The notes under the pieces: generated by a model
Told to the model about the DNA's origin: nothing
The model's database searches: none
What the model saw: only the letters and a program-made list of their open reading frames with translations
DNA from: Takakia lepidozioides
Lineage: Eukaryota > Streptophyta > Takakiopsida > Takakiales > Takakiaceae
NCBI GenBank assembly: GCA_030704615.1
Contig: CM060732.1
Span: 14,012,001-14,076,000, forward strand
Direction: 5' to 3'
DNA: 64,000 bases
Made by a program: the position numbers and the translations under genes
Shown here: one piece after another, positions 22,971 through 34,119 of the stretch
How the letters are laid out: each line of letters begins with the position of its first letter
How positions within the stretch are numbered: position 1 is the stretch's first letter

Positions 22971-25900
22971 ATGTACAGTGCAGGTGGCGAACGGATGCGT
23001 AGGCGTAGAATAGATGACCGTCTATGGCGAATGGAAGAAGCTTATGCCACAAGGAATGGGCATACAAAAATGCTATGCAACTGCGATGAGTGTCATGGAG
23101 GAAAAGTACTCTTGTTGGAAACAGTGAGGAATCATTACATGATACACGGGAGGGATCCTCTTCTCCAACGCTGTTCTCTTCCGGTAAGATCGTCACTTTC
23201 CCTTCAGCACTTTAGTTTGAATTTTGAATGCAACGATCCTCTTCTCCACATGTCGACATTTCGTTGGGTGATTGTAGTCAAGAAGTCATAAGATACAGAC
23301 GTGAGTATGACTACGCCACTTCCGTTATCACTTTAATTAATGCACATGTCGTGTTTTCATTGGTCATGTGTAGTCATGTAGTCATATATGACTAAGTAAG
23401 TGACTGCAACTATGACTTCAATGGTTACAAATGTCGTGTTTTGATTGGGTGTATATTCATAAGATACATACGTAAATATGACTGCATCACTGCAACGTCA
23501 CCGTGCCTCCTATGTCATAATATGAACAAGTGTCACATCGTTGTTGGTCCACTCACAAGATGACTATTGGGATGCAGGGATGTGAATATTCAGATGATGA
23601 AGACGAAGGCCCTGCGGCACAGCGGGAGCCCAATGTCACAGAGAACGCAGATGAGAGTGGTGGATTGGAGGTAGAAATGCAGCGTGCATTGCAGGAAGCG
23701 TTTCTCTTTGCAGATGCAAACAGAGAGGACCCCATTCATGGTGGAACCGATCACACATTTGCCGATCATGACGATGATCTCGACGATTCCGGAGACAATG
23801 AATTTGATGAGAATGCTCACCTGCACGTTGATCCCGAGTATGATAAACTCTTCCGAGCGTCGCAATGTCCACTTTTTGAAGGGTGCTCCATCAGCCGGCT
23901 GCAAGCAACTTTGACGTTGCTGAACGCATGCACTACCCACAAGTGCACCAATGCATTTGTGGATGAGCTTCTGGGATTGTTGCGTAAGAGTTTTTTGCCT
24001 AAAGAGAATTCATTGCCGAAAACTCACTATGAAGCAAAAACCATGATTGCCAAGATGGGATTGCAGTACACGATGATTCATGCCTGTGAGCGTGGTTGTG
24101 TACTCTTCCGTGGGGAGTATGAGAATGTAGACATTTGCCCAGTGTGCCGCAGTTCCCGTTACATTCCAGGTCGTGGAAGTGTGCCCAAGAAAGTATTGCG
24201 ACACTTCCCTGTCATTCCAAGGTTGAAACGTATGTACCGATGTAAATCGATCGCTAACCTCATGACATGGCACGACAGACATAAGAGCCAGGATGGGTTG
24301 GTTCGACATCCAGCTGATAGCAAAGCATGGAGACACATTGACCACATTTGCGGATTTTGCTGCAGAGCCACGATCTCTGCGATTTGGATTGGCCTTAGAC
24401 GGTGTAAATCCCTACGGAGCTCAATCCACAAGTTGGAGCACATGGCCCGTTCTCTTGGTCAATTACAATCTGCCTCCGTGGTTAATGACCAAAAAGTTCT
24501 TTGTCATGTTAGCGCTACTGATTCCTGGTAAGGAGTCTGTTACCTCGGACAACGTAGATGTTTACCTGATGCCCCTAGTGGAAGAGCTATTGGAACTATG
24601 GAGAGGGATTGCAGCTCATGATGTTTCCCGTCCTCGTGGTCAACGCGAATTCACACTGAGGGCAGTGTTGATGTGGTCAATCCATGACTACCCTGCATAT
24701 GGCTTGCTCTCAGGTCAAGTGACGAAAGGTTATGCTGGTTGTCCAGCTTGTGGACCCGGGGTGACTTCACAGCAGTTACACACATGTGGAAAAATTGTTT
24801 TCCTAGGCCACCGAAGATTTTTGGCCCGCAATCATCCATATAGAAGGTCAAGAATGTTCAATGGCGCTACTGAGCATGGAACTCCTCCAAAAACGCAGAC
24901 TGGAACACAAATCAAGGACCTTGCAACAGCTCGCACTGCATGGGTGGAAAACGGAGGGACGCCAGATAGCAGGACAGACCCAGCAAAAACTCATGGAGTT
25001 AAGCGATTGTCAATTTTATATGTCTTACCTTATTGGGAGGTAATTCCTTCATGGCCTTTAAATTGGCTGTGTACATTTTTGCGTTTTCTGTTTAAATTGT
25101 GATGAGTAAATGCTCAATTGCTTATGTGTTCATTTTGTAGGGTCTCCTCATCCGCCACACGTTTGACGCAATGCATTGCGAGAAGAACTTGGCTGAAAAT
25201 ATTATTAAAACTATCTTTGGTGAGAAAGACACATTGAAAGTTCGCCGTGATTTGGAGCTACTTGGGATGCGCCCGGAATTGTGGCTACAACGTGATCCTG
25301 ACAGAGCAGATACGTTAATTATGCCTCCTGCCCCTTATGTCCTCACTGAGGCTGAGTTACAAGTCTTTCTGGAGATTGTGCAGAACTTGAAAGTGCCAAC
25401 AGGCTACGCATCAGCTTTCAAAAAGCATGTGGTGGTTAGGCATGAAATCACATGACTATCATGTGCTCATGCAGCAAATTATACCGCTTGCTATCCGTGG
25501 GCTCATGCCAAGTGGTCCTCGAAGGGCCATTTTGCGAGTATGTCGTGTATTTAAGAAGTTGTGTGCAAAAGTGGTGAATCCTGTAGAGTATGAGGAATTG
25601 AGAACTGAAGCAGTTCTCACTCTGTGTCTTATAGAGAAGGAGTTCCCACCATCATTTTTTGATGTGATGACACATCTGGTTGTTCACCTAGTGGATGAGT
25701 TGTACTTATGCGGGCCCGTAGCATCTCGTTGGATGTACCCCATGGAGCGGGCAATGAAAGATATGAAGGGCTACGTAAGAAACATGGCAAGGCCCGAGGG
25801 GAGCATGGCAGAAGGATACCAATTTGAAGAAGCATTGGGTTTTTGCACAGAGTATATGGCAGGATTTGATGGAAGTGTACGAAGGGTGTGGGATGCAGAT

Positions 25901-27110
25901 GAGGCAAAATCTGTGGAACGTGAAGTTGTGGAAGGAAGTTCTAAAGCCCGAAAATTGAATGACCTGTGTGATATTGTACATGAGTACATCATTCAGAACC
26001 ATCCTCGTCTATCAGTCATGTTGGGGTAAGAAATCTACTTCATTGACATTCAGATTTCCAAGTTTTAGTCATTTATCATTAGTTGGCATATGGCGTCTTT
26101 TCAAATCTCCCACGCCACCTCTGTCAATCTCCTGGCTGACCCTCGGATTGTGACAGGATATATGAAGCAGAGTCCACACGGATAGAAGCCAGACGACGCT
26201 TGTTTCGTGAGGAGCAAGGGCTGGAAGGCATGAGCAATCCCACGGCAATTCAGTACCCTCCTAATTTGCATCCTTGTCCTCCATTTGCTGTTTGGCTCCC
26301 TCAAGGTGTACGGGATCATCTCTCAATTCAATCAGATGGGCTTGATCCTACAACACGTGAGGAATTACTGGATCTTTCAAGGCCTCCATCATTTACTGCC
26401 CTGTCATTCAAGAGTATGACAGCGTATGGTAACCATTACAGGGTTACATCCCCCGGCATGAACACAACAAGTATGGTGTCTTTTGATTGTGGAGTCTCAT
26501 CTGTTTTCCAGCACCAGCCCATTACCAACAATTCAGGCAATGACATGGAGGAACCTACAAGATATGTGGGTCTTATAAGGGAGATTTTGCAAATTGACTA
26601 TGGCCAAACACAACCTATAGTGTTTTTGTGTTCGTGGTACGGGCGAGTCGCGTGGGTCGTCAACCTATGTCAATGAAGCAGGATGATGCTGGCTTCACAC
26701 TTGTCAATTTTAACCGTATGCTTCCACCTTCTGAGCAACCTTTTGTGTTTCCTGGCCAGGTTGATCAAGTGTTTTTTTCTGATTGTGTGAAGGAGCCGGG
26801 GTGGAAAGTCGTCCTGGAGAAGAGCCCCCGAGCACGTAGAGTGGTCTGCGACATATCAATTGATAATGATGATGTGGCGGAAGTGGAAGGATTGTTAGCC
26901 CCACAAAGACTAGAGGAGACTGTGGTTACTGATGGCCCAACATGCAGCCGAGCGGTACCGGTTACTCCAGAGCAGGTGGCCTCCTTGTACCTCCGAGCAC
27001 CCCGTATACGTGGTGATGATGTTCAGCCAACCCTTGGAGAAGATGAAGTCTGTGATGAAGACAGTGATACATGTAGTGACCCAGACATAGATGAGGATGA
27101 TGAAGATTAG
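22971..27110 (+). pseudogene. TNP2-type CACTA transposase with three frameshifts
   Basis: Four exons: 22971-23183, 23578-25039, 25141-26025, 26157-27110, with GT/AG borders and consistent phases once frame changes are counted. Exon 1 has the transposase-associated zinc-binding type region (LCNCDECHGG, ETVRNHYMIHGRDPL). Exon 2 holds Transposase_21 (HFPVIPRLKRMYRCK, LALDGVNPYG, MLALLIPGKES, KGYAGCPACG). Exon 3 starts GLLIRHTFDAMHCEKN and then has DUF4218 (MKSHDYHVLMQQIIPLAIRG, FFDVMTHLVVHLVDELYLCG). Exon 4 has DUF4216 (REILQIDYGQ, GFTLVNFNRM, QPFVFPGQVDQVFF) and an acidic C-terminus, stop 27108-27110. Frame breaks: one extra base near 24341-24344, one near 25420-25430 (an A5 run), and one near 26660-26668. 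The catalytic transposase cuts the CACTA ends. The gene runs divergently from the minus-strand gene, whose start codon is only about 125 bases away. Confidence 0.88.
23250..23490. repeat. Internal block of subterminal-type motifs in TNP2 intron 1
   Basis: TATGACTA, GTAGTCATAT, TTGGGTG.TTGTAGTC-like words and GTCGTGTTTTSATTGG recur here, resembling the words in the two subterminal arrays. The block lies between TNP2 exons 1 and 2. Confidence 0.55.
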
Positions 27111-28960
27111 ATATGCGCGATTTGTGCACTCCAGTTATAGACCATGCATGATAGTTTAAGGTGGTAACACTCCCTTCGCATTCCCATTAAGATATCATGC
27201 TTGGACACTGGATTTTATGATCAATTATGGAGTGCTTTCCTTTCAGCACCCTTTATTCATTTGTTGTTGCAATTGGCTTTGGACCAACCCGTGCTGGTAC
27301 CATTGCCATGGGTTTTGCCTGCAATGTTTTCTTGCCATGGATTCGGCACACGCCACGAAAGGCCATCCAGACCATCCTCTGGAAATGCTCCAATGTTGTT
27401 TCAAACATCTCCACATTGCAATGGATACAACACTGACATTAGATGAGTGAAAGTGAGACTAGACCTCCAGCCAGCCGGCTTTCCCACATCAAATTGAAGG
27501 GGATCTGTAGATTATAGATAACGGCTGTTGCCTTCTCAATGTCTTTTCCAATGACCTCTGCAATGAACTGGGGTATAAGATCCTTCAAATCACAAGTTTG
27601 AGCATCACGCACAAGCCACTTACGGGGATAGAGTTTCCAATGCGAACCATTGGTCTTTTATTGATAGCATTGTTGTAAAATACATGGACCAACATGGTCA
27701 ATTTCGGGAATGACATATAGTACGCTTTCATGTACTATGTAAGCATGCAACTATGTACCAGTGACGTGGCTTGTTCGCCACTTAACCTGTTTGCCCATTC
27801 AGCCAGCTCCACATTGTCATGGATTTTGCATGCTGGATTGTGAGGCCATCCACACCGTCCTCTGGAAATGCTATCATGGGGTTTCAGCTATGTCCACATT
27901 TCCCTGGATTATGCCTGCACGAAGCAAGGCCAACTGCATTCAGCACCCTCCACTTTATTATAGTATTGCAGCAACATTCAAAGCACTTCAATTTGTATCC
28001 ATCGAAAACATCTAGGCTGGAAAAAGACATTGTTGCAGCAGAACTTAGGAAAGTACTTCTCCCCTTCCACTACACACGTGAAATGAAAGAAGCCAACCAA
28101 CAGCATACCAGCCAAGAAAATATGAAACCAGCCAAGAAAAGAGCCAATATATGCAGTGAAGGTCGACACTAAATGAAACTTATCCAACACTTACATTAGA
28201 GGAGGGAAGCTAAGTCTTACCTCCATAAGCTTGCCCACATCAAATTTGGGAGCTTTCAGAATTTCTCCTTTCCGGTTGAATGAACTTGGCTACAAGATCC
28301 TTCAAATCGCAAGTTTGAGCTTCACACACAATGAACTTGCAGGGATTGAGCTTCCAATGCGAACCAGGAGTCTTATATTGATAGCATTGTTGTAAAACAC
28401 ATGGACCAACAATGACAGTCTCTGGAATGACATATAGTACAGTAATGACATATAGTACAACATGCCGCTTCCAGTTGACCATCTACCCATGTAGGTTTCT
28501 TGTACCTATCCTTCCACAGGGAATCATAGGTAATGTGGAGCTTGAAATCCAGCCCTCTTGGATGAATGTGGACCCACACTCTATCCCTGCTCCTTCAGCT
28601 ATCCATGCCTCTGACAGCCTACAATTCTACCAGCAAACACCCCAACCATACTGGTGTGGAGTTCTTCCCCAAAACACCCCAACCCTACTTATCACAATCT
28701 GAAATGCATCTGCTTCTCTCTGTAGTCCAACAGGCATTCGCCTTTTTGTCTCCATTGTCCCACCATTGGGGTCGGAAAGTGTTCACCCCAAAGCTTCTCC
28801 TCACCTCTATTATATGTTTTTGGATACTTCCCTGCTGCCACACTGGCAGTAACTTGCCAAAGTCACTCCAAACCACCACAGATGTACCCAACGACCTAAC
28901 TTACAGAATTCAATATGCATCTTGCGGCCGAGTCTGATGAGAGGGCAACACAGGCTGAAA
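27111..28960 (-). repeat. Unidentified duplicated cargo region of the CACTA element
   Basis: A segment is present twice. The words AAGATCCTTCAAATC, CAAGTTTGAGC, TTCCAATGCGAACCA and TGATAGCATTGTTGTAAAA occur at about 27580-27690 and again at 28297-28400. CCTCTGGAAATGCT also occurs at 27377 and 27860. On the minus strand both copies read as related protein, for example KTPGSHWKLNPCKF and CDLKDLVAKFI. A further frame near 28890-28685 reads SVVVWSDFGKLLPVW, which matches SVVVWGDFDKFMPM at 37900-37693 outside the element. No domain is recognised. The frames are too broken for a gene model. Confidence 0.45.
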
Positions 28961-29410
28961 TAGGTTGAAGAAGAAGGTGCCCTACCACATTGTCCTTGAC
29001 CTGTCCTGACCCATGGAGGATTTGACCGATGACCTCTTGTGTGTGCTGCTTGTGTCTGTAGTCAGTAATGTTGGATTGGTCTGTCAGATCGAACCACTAC
29101 GGCGTAGATGAGTAGTCAGAGATTGAAACACGCTTGCTAAGACCAAGCTGACTCTCCCAAGAACGGCGAGCTCGCTTGTCCTCGTCTCGTCTCCTCCTCC
29201 TCTTCTCCTTCGTGCATCATTTGCTCAACGCCTCCATCCCACGCCCCTGCATATCCTGCTATCATCGCGTTCCATCCCTCAGCTATGTGGTGTGGCGCAG
29301 GAGACAAAAAGACGCCAAGTCCCAGCCCTCCTTTCTGTTCACGATTACACTAATGGGCAACCTTATTAGCAAAAAATTTAATTTTTTTAAACCTAATGGG
29401 CAACCTTATT
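28961..29410. other. CACTA 3' internal sequence, no gene
   Basis: No convincing frame is present. Nearly identical words CTAATGGGCAACCTTATT occur twice, near 29351 and 29392, with an AATTT-rich stretch between them. Confidence 0.4.
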
Positions 29411-29419
29411 TGCATTATA

Positions 29420-29718
29420 TGTGCCTTCAAAATGACACGTGTAGTGATGTAGTCGTATAAATAGAGCTCTGAAACCATCTTCAGTCATGGAGTCATAAGA
29501 TTCCATGAAACGTCGTCCACGTGTAATCAAACATATCACACTAGTCATATAAACCATCCCTGTCATCATGGTCAACAATGTTTGACCAATGCTCCCTAAC
29601 TTTCCGGAGTCATATAGTGATATCCATTACTACAAAGTCATAAAACTAAAACTGTAATGCATTTCAGCGCTCTGTAGTCATGTACCTAGTGCAGTTTTTA
29701 TGACTCCGCCAAACCCGT
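29420..29718 (-). repeat. CACTA right subterminal repeat array
   Basis: TAGTCGTATAA, GAGTCATAAG, AGTCATATAA, GAGTCATATAG and TAGTCATGTA occur repeatedly in the orientation opposite to the left array. These are the same TATGACT-type words seen at 17180-17860, so they mark the right subterminal region. Confidence 0.65.
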
Positions 29719-29747
29719 AGTCCTAAAAACGCTCATCTCTTGTAGTG
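29719..29747 (-). repeat. CACTA right terminal inverted repeat
   Basis: Read on the minus strand it begins CACTACAAGAGATGAG and continues GTTTTTAGGACT, pairing with 17148-17176. CTT at 29748-29750 is the right copy of the target duplication. Confidence 0.85.
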
Positions 29748-29750
29748 CTT

Positions 29751-29840
29751 CTTCCCGAGGTGTGGTTCTAGCTCCAGGCACTTGTTGATTCTGTGCTGCG
29801 ATGTCTTCTCAATTCTCCACTGCTTTTCTCTACGCTCTTC
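29751..29840 (-). pseudogene. N-terminal half of the ORF split by the CACTA element
   Basis: On the minus strand an open frame begins after a stop at 29841-29843 and reads KQWRIEKTSQHRINKC and LELEPHLGK up to the insertion point, in the frame that continues at 17147. It has no recognisable domain and no clear start codon, so it may be an exon. Confidence 0.35.
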
Positions 29841-30150
29841 TCAGATTCTCTTAGAAGAGGTCTATCCTCTATTAGTAGCATTTCCACCTCTGCTTGATCT
29901 GGCACCAGCCTCTATAGCTCGTCTCTCTTCTCTGATCAGTTTAGCTAGCTAGTTTGCTAGAGTCACGGGAAAGTTTCCCCCCAGTAAGCCTTCACGGCCC
30001 CAGAAAATGGTTATTTTTTTCACTAATGTGACACTTCTTTTATTAATTTGTATTTAATTAACTTGTGTTATAAATTTTATAAATTTATAATTAGTACTAC
30101 TATTTATGGATCTCAACTAGACCATGTTTAGACAAATGCACCTCACAAGG
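29841..30150. other. No gene seen
   Basis: Unique-looking sequence followed by an AT-rich part (30020-30110). No LTR, primer-binding site or gag of the following retrotransposon was found. Confidence 0.4.
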
Positions 30151-30154
30151 AACT

Positions 30155-32357
30155 TTGACTTTGGGAAAAGGGTCGAATAAGACTACTCTACAAATGTATC
30201 CTGAGACTCAGGAGGTGAAGTTTGAGTTTACTTTTGAAGCAGAAGGGTGGACCAGTAATGCCCCTGCTACTTTTCAACGGGTGTTGACTGCAGCGTTTGA
30301 AGACTATTTGCGATTGTTTATGGAGATCTTCCTCGATGACTTATGTGTCTATAGTGATAAGGCCATCCATGCTGAGATGTTGGAGTTGTGCTTCCAGAAA
30401 TGTCAAGAGTATGGAATCTCTTTGAATGCAGGCAAATGCCAATTCTTGATTACAAAAGGGAAGTTATTGGGCCATATCGTATCTATTCGCGGTATATCGA
30501 CTGATCCCACTAAGGTTGAAATTATTATCCAATTGCCCACTCCCACTACAGTAACAGAGATAAGGGCGTTTCTTGGGCGTGTTGGTTATTATCGCCGTTT
30601 CGTCCATCGATATGCTGAGATTGCTTTACCTCTTACACAATTACTAAAGCACGATACAGAGCCGCAATGGACGCGAGAGTGTCAATGCTCTTTTAATGAA
30701 TTAAAGGGACGATTCAATAAAGGCACCGATTTTGATTTCCCCTGATTGGAATAAGGAGTTTCAAGTATATGTTGACGCCTCAAACTATGCAATTGGTAGT
30801 GTTTTGAGCCAGAAAGATGAAAAGTCTTTTGATCATCCAATTTATTTTGCGAGCCGTCAATTGGCTGCTGCAGAAGTAAATTATACTACCACCGAGAGGG
30901 AAGGTTTGGGCATGATCTATTCGGTTCAAAAGTTTCGCCATTATCTATTGGGATACCCTTTTGTTTTTCACGTGGATCACGATGCATTGAAGTATCTTAT
31001 AAATAAACCTCAATTGAGCAGACGAGTGGCTCGATGGGTTATTTTGTTACAAGAGTTTACTTTCAAAATCGGTTCGCCCTAGGCGCAAGCATGCCAATGC
31101 CGATCACTTAAGTCGCCTATCGAAGGAAATGGGAGAAGAGCCGATAGACGATTCCTTCCCAGACACCGCTTTTTTTGTGATCAAGATGTTATGACGGGGG
31201 AATACGCCCTTATTTTCAATTATTTGTCATTACAACAATTCCCTGAGGAGTACAAACAGAAGCGTCGATTGGTTGAAAAATCGTCCCCTTACTCAATTAT
31301 TGGAGAAACTTTATATAAGATTGGAAAAGATGGAGTTTTACGGCGTTGCATTATGGAAGCGGAAATTCCTACGATACTTGAAGGTTGTCATGCCGATTCT
31401 TGCGGTGGCCATTTTGCTGGCGATGCGACCGGCCGGAAGGTGTTATTATTAGGGTATTGGTGGCCCACACTGTTTAAAGATGCTTTTGCTTATGTACGTT
31501 GTTGTGATGCATGTCAACGAGTAGGAAAGCCAATTCGTTCCAGTTCAATGCCATTGGTTCCTATCTTGGCACGAGCGCCCTTTGAGAAGTGGGGCATCGA
31601 TTTTGTTGGACATATTGCTCCTCGCAATGGCCAATGTGTACGAAAATTCTTGTAGCAATAGAGTATGTGACTAAATGGGCCGAGGCGATGGCCACCCGTA
31701 CCGTAACTGCCAAAGTGGTCGCTCAATTTTTGTACAAAAATATTATTACGCGATTTGGATGCCCTTGCGAACTGGTGAGCGATCGTGGCACAATTTCTTG
31801 AATTCTACCATTGAGCAATTGACTGCTAAGTATGTGATTAAGCATCAGAAAACTACACCTATCATCCTCGTGCTAACGGGCAGACTGAGAAGACCAATGG
31901 GCTATTATGTGGAATTTTGACTAAAACTATTTCTGGAGCCTTTTCAACTTGTTTATGGACAGGAGGCGATTTTGCCTATCGAGTTGGAGATACCATCTCT
32001 CCGTATTGCTATCGAAGAGCGTCTAGGCCATAGTGCGTCCCTATCGGCTCGTTTGTTGCAGCTGGTTAAATTGGATGAACTTCGTCGACAGGCGTTACAA
32101 ACCATTGAAGTTACCCAATTGCGGCGGAAGGACTATTATGATAGCCGTCTTAAATCTAAAACGTTTAAAGCCCAAGATCTGGTCCTTATTTATGACAGCC
32201 GATTTCAAAAGTTTCCTGGCAAATTAAAGATGTGATGGCTTGGTCCATACCGCGTAGTGGAAGTTTTTCCAAATGGCTCAGTTCAATTGGCTACAATCAA
32301 TGGAGATCCTTTAATCACTCGCATTAATGGCGACCGTCTCAAATTATTTTATACCTA
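30155..32357 (+). pseudogene. Ty3/gypsy retrotransposon pol, 5'-truncated and frameshifted
   Basis: The copy begins inside reverse transcriptase: NAPATFQRVL, then the catalytic FLDD box near 30329, KCQFLITKGKLLGHIV and FLGRVGYYRRFV. RNase H follows (30732-31110): VYVDASNYAIGSVLSQ, EREGL and HVDHDALKYL. Integrase follows: HHCC finger (CHADSC..H, CCDACQ) at 31380-31520, WGIDFVG with the first Asp, VSDRG with the second, and the Glu region HPRANGQTEKTNG near 31865. The C-terminal part ends GPYRVVEVFPNGSVQL. Frame changes occur near 30730, 31090, 31640, 31795 and 31860, and a TGA falls near 32233. Gag, protease and LTRs are absent. The element is dead. Confidence 0.9.
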
Positions 32358-32387
32358 AAAGCTTCTATGGGCACAATCTAGGTTACA

Positions 32388-32416
32388 GTGTGTGTGTGTG
32401 TGTGGGGGGGGGGGGG
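32388..32416 (+). repeat. GT microsatellite followed by a G run
   Basis: About eight GT units run straight into 13 G. Confidence 0.95.
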
Positions 32417-32708
32417 TCAGTTCTTTAGCCCTTTTTACTTATATACTTTTATGGTGCCATCATTAGTTGGTTAAAGTGCCACCGCCGTTTATTTCAGCCG
32501 ATAGATATGATAGTTATGATAGACGGTTAGCTTCATCGACTACAACGGAACGATCGTACCGGCAAATGTCAGCTGTTAGGTTAAGCCATCTTGTGTAATA
32601 AATAGGAGTGGGGCCATTCTTTCCATTCTCGTTTCATTGTTATGCATTGTCTTTTTTTGGGTTTGGTAGTTTGTTTCTAGTGTTGAGAGAGAGTTGCTAT
32701 AGGAGGAG

Positions 32709-32712
<4 letters not shown>
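32417..32712. other. Possible LTR remnant, otherwise nothing seen
   Basis: This follows the dead pol. An AATAAATAGG word at 32599 could be a promoter or polyadenylation element, but I could not define LTR ends, so I do not call one. Confidence 0.3.
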
Positions 32713-32740
<28 letters not shown>

Positions 32741-32741
32741 T
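32713..32741 (+). repeat. GA microsatellite
   Basis: About 14 GA units lie directly before an ATG at 32746. Confidence 0.95.
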
Positions 32742-32745
32742 CAGA

Positions 32746-33392
32746 ATGGTGAAGAGAGTTGCTCAGCCGTCATTGCCGGGACCAGTCTCGGATGATGGTA
32801 GGAGAGTTGAGAACTTGTGACCTTACTATGATTCTGGGCGATCGGGAGCAGAAGGCCCTGTGGCGACAAGCAGGGATGTTGGAGTTCTTGCTTTTGACTG
32901 CGAAGGGTTTGCCGAAGGCCAGTATGGCCGCAGTCATGCAATTCTACAATTCTTATGATTCTAGCACTAAGAGTGGGGTAGTCAATGGGATTGAGATAGT
33001 GATTGATGCACGTACTGTTACAGAGGTCTTGCTATTTCCCTCAGCGGAGCATGAAGTCGATGGTTTTAAGGATGAGTCCTTTGTTCCTGAAGACCATTTC
33101 AAGGAGAATGCTTTCAATCAGTTTAGGGGGTTGGGCGATTTAGAAGGCATTGAAGCCAGAGATGATGGAGTGGATGAAGTTTGCTGCAAGTCGATTGGCA
33201 TTGAAAAGGGTAGCTACTTACATAGCCAGTTCGCAATTGAACTCTATAGTGGCGACATTTCTTGGGTTACAAATCAACTGGGCAGAGTTTGTTTGCGGAA
33301 AGATTCATGAGGAGGTGATGTCGAAGGGGAGGGGTGGGAAAACTGACATTCTCTTATGTGCGACCTATTTGTCCATGCTTTTGCAACATTGA
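32746..33392 (+). pseudogene. Unidentified repeat-type ORF, frameshifted
   Basis: ATG 32746 opens a short frame (VKRVAQPSLPGP). One frame change near 32800 leads to a reading with DREQKALWRQAGMLEFLLL, NGIEIVIDARTVTEVL and NAFNQFRGLGDLEG. A second change near 33145 leads to WMKFAASRLALKRV, SQLNSIVATFLGLQ and GKTDILLCATYLSMLLQ. The joined reading would be about 210 residues. I do not recognise the family. It sits between two retrotransposon remnants and may be the gag-side ORF of an LTR element or an unrelated repeated gene. Confidence 0.4.
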
Positions 33393-33479
33393 TTGAAGGT
33401 ACGTACTAAGTCACGAACTAGCGGTTAACACAGCTACCCATACAATAAATATGCCGACACAACCCCGCTTCTATATACC

Positions 33480-34049
33480 CCCCTCATGACGACTACCCAT
33501 GTCACCCCCCTCTTACACTATCACACTGGCTATACACAAATTCCCACCATCCCCAGTCCACACGTTCCGTCCCAGTCCCATGTGCTCACACCGCTAACCA
33601 CAACCCCCACGGATTCGGTCACATCTCTTCATACCTATTTACCACAACTACTCCCACACAAATCCCTATATCTGGTCAGCTCAATTGACCCTCCCTTCCT
33701 CTACCCCTCGCTAGACCACCCCTCTTCCCGTTGTCTGCCCTCCAGCTCCAGTACCCTCACCCTTTGGGACCACCTTAATTCAACTCCACCACATATTACT
33801 CCACGCAACCCCATCAAGATACCTTACAGACTACCCGTCAGTGATCCTCTCATCACCCACAGCCCCCACGGGCGCTATCTTCACCACCCCATGAAGTCCA
33901 AGCACCAACTTTGTCATCCCACTTTGCATGAAACCTCATATCGTAACTTATGCGTCACACTCACACTGCTTCGATGCGGAGATATCCACCCCCACCCGGG
34001 CCCCTCCTCTATTATTGACATTATCAGCCAACTACCTGATGACCCATAG
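33480..34049 (+). pseudogene. LINE 5' ORF fragment with a 2A-like motif
   Basis: An open frame of about 187 residues, very rich in Pro, Ser, Thr and His. It ends with LLRCGDIHPHPGP (33968-34006) and a stop shortly after. GD(V/I)xxNPGP just before the endonuclease is a known 2A-like feature of some non-LTR retrotransposons. Here Glu is His and Asn is His, so ribosome skipping is doubtful. The endonuclease that should follow is missing. The fragment points away from the minus-strand LINE at 34642-36500, so they are separate pieces or an inverted rearrangement. Confidence 0.6.
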
Positions 34050-34119
34050 GAACAATATGCACTCTATTTTCAACCGACACCATATCCCTTAAGCTCACCT
34101 ACCGACATCTATCCGACCA

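Larger units (their letters stand above)
17148..29747. mobile_element. Complete CACTA (En/Spm-type) DNA transposon, 12.6 kb
   Basis: The element starts CACTACAACAAATAAG at 17148 and ends CTCATCTCTTGTAGTG at 29747. The two ends are inverted repeats of about 29 bases with about 24 matches. The 3-bp target duplication CTT flanks it on both sides (17145-17147 and 29748-29750), as expected for CACTA elements. Inside are subterminal repeat arrays at both ends and two divergent genes: TNP2-type transposase on plus (22971-27110) and a second gene on minus (22845-18314). Both genes carry single-base frameshifts, so this copy is probably not autonomous unless those are assembly errors. Confidence 0.93.

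Noticed and set aside
32417-32712. 3' LTR of the dead Ty3/gypsy pol at 30.1-32.4 kb
   Set aside because: No TG...CA ends, polypurine tract or second copy could be established.
33480-34049. A host proline-rich protein
   Set aside because: The 2A-like GDIHPHPGP ending and lack of gene structure fit a LINE 5' ORF better.
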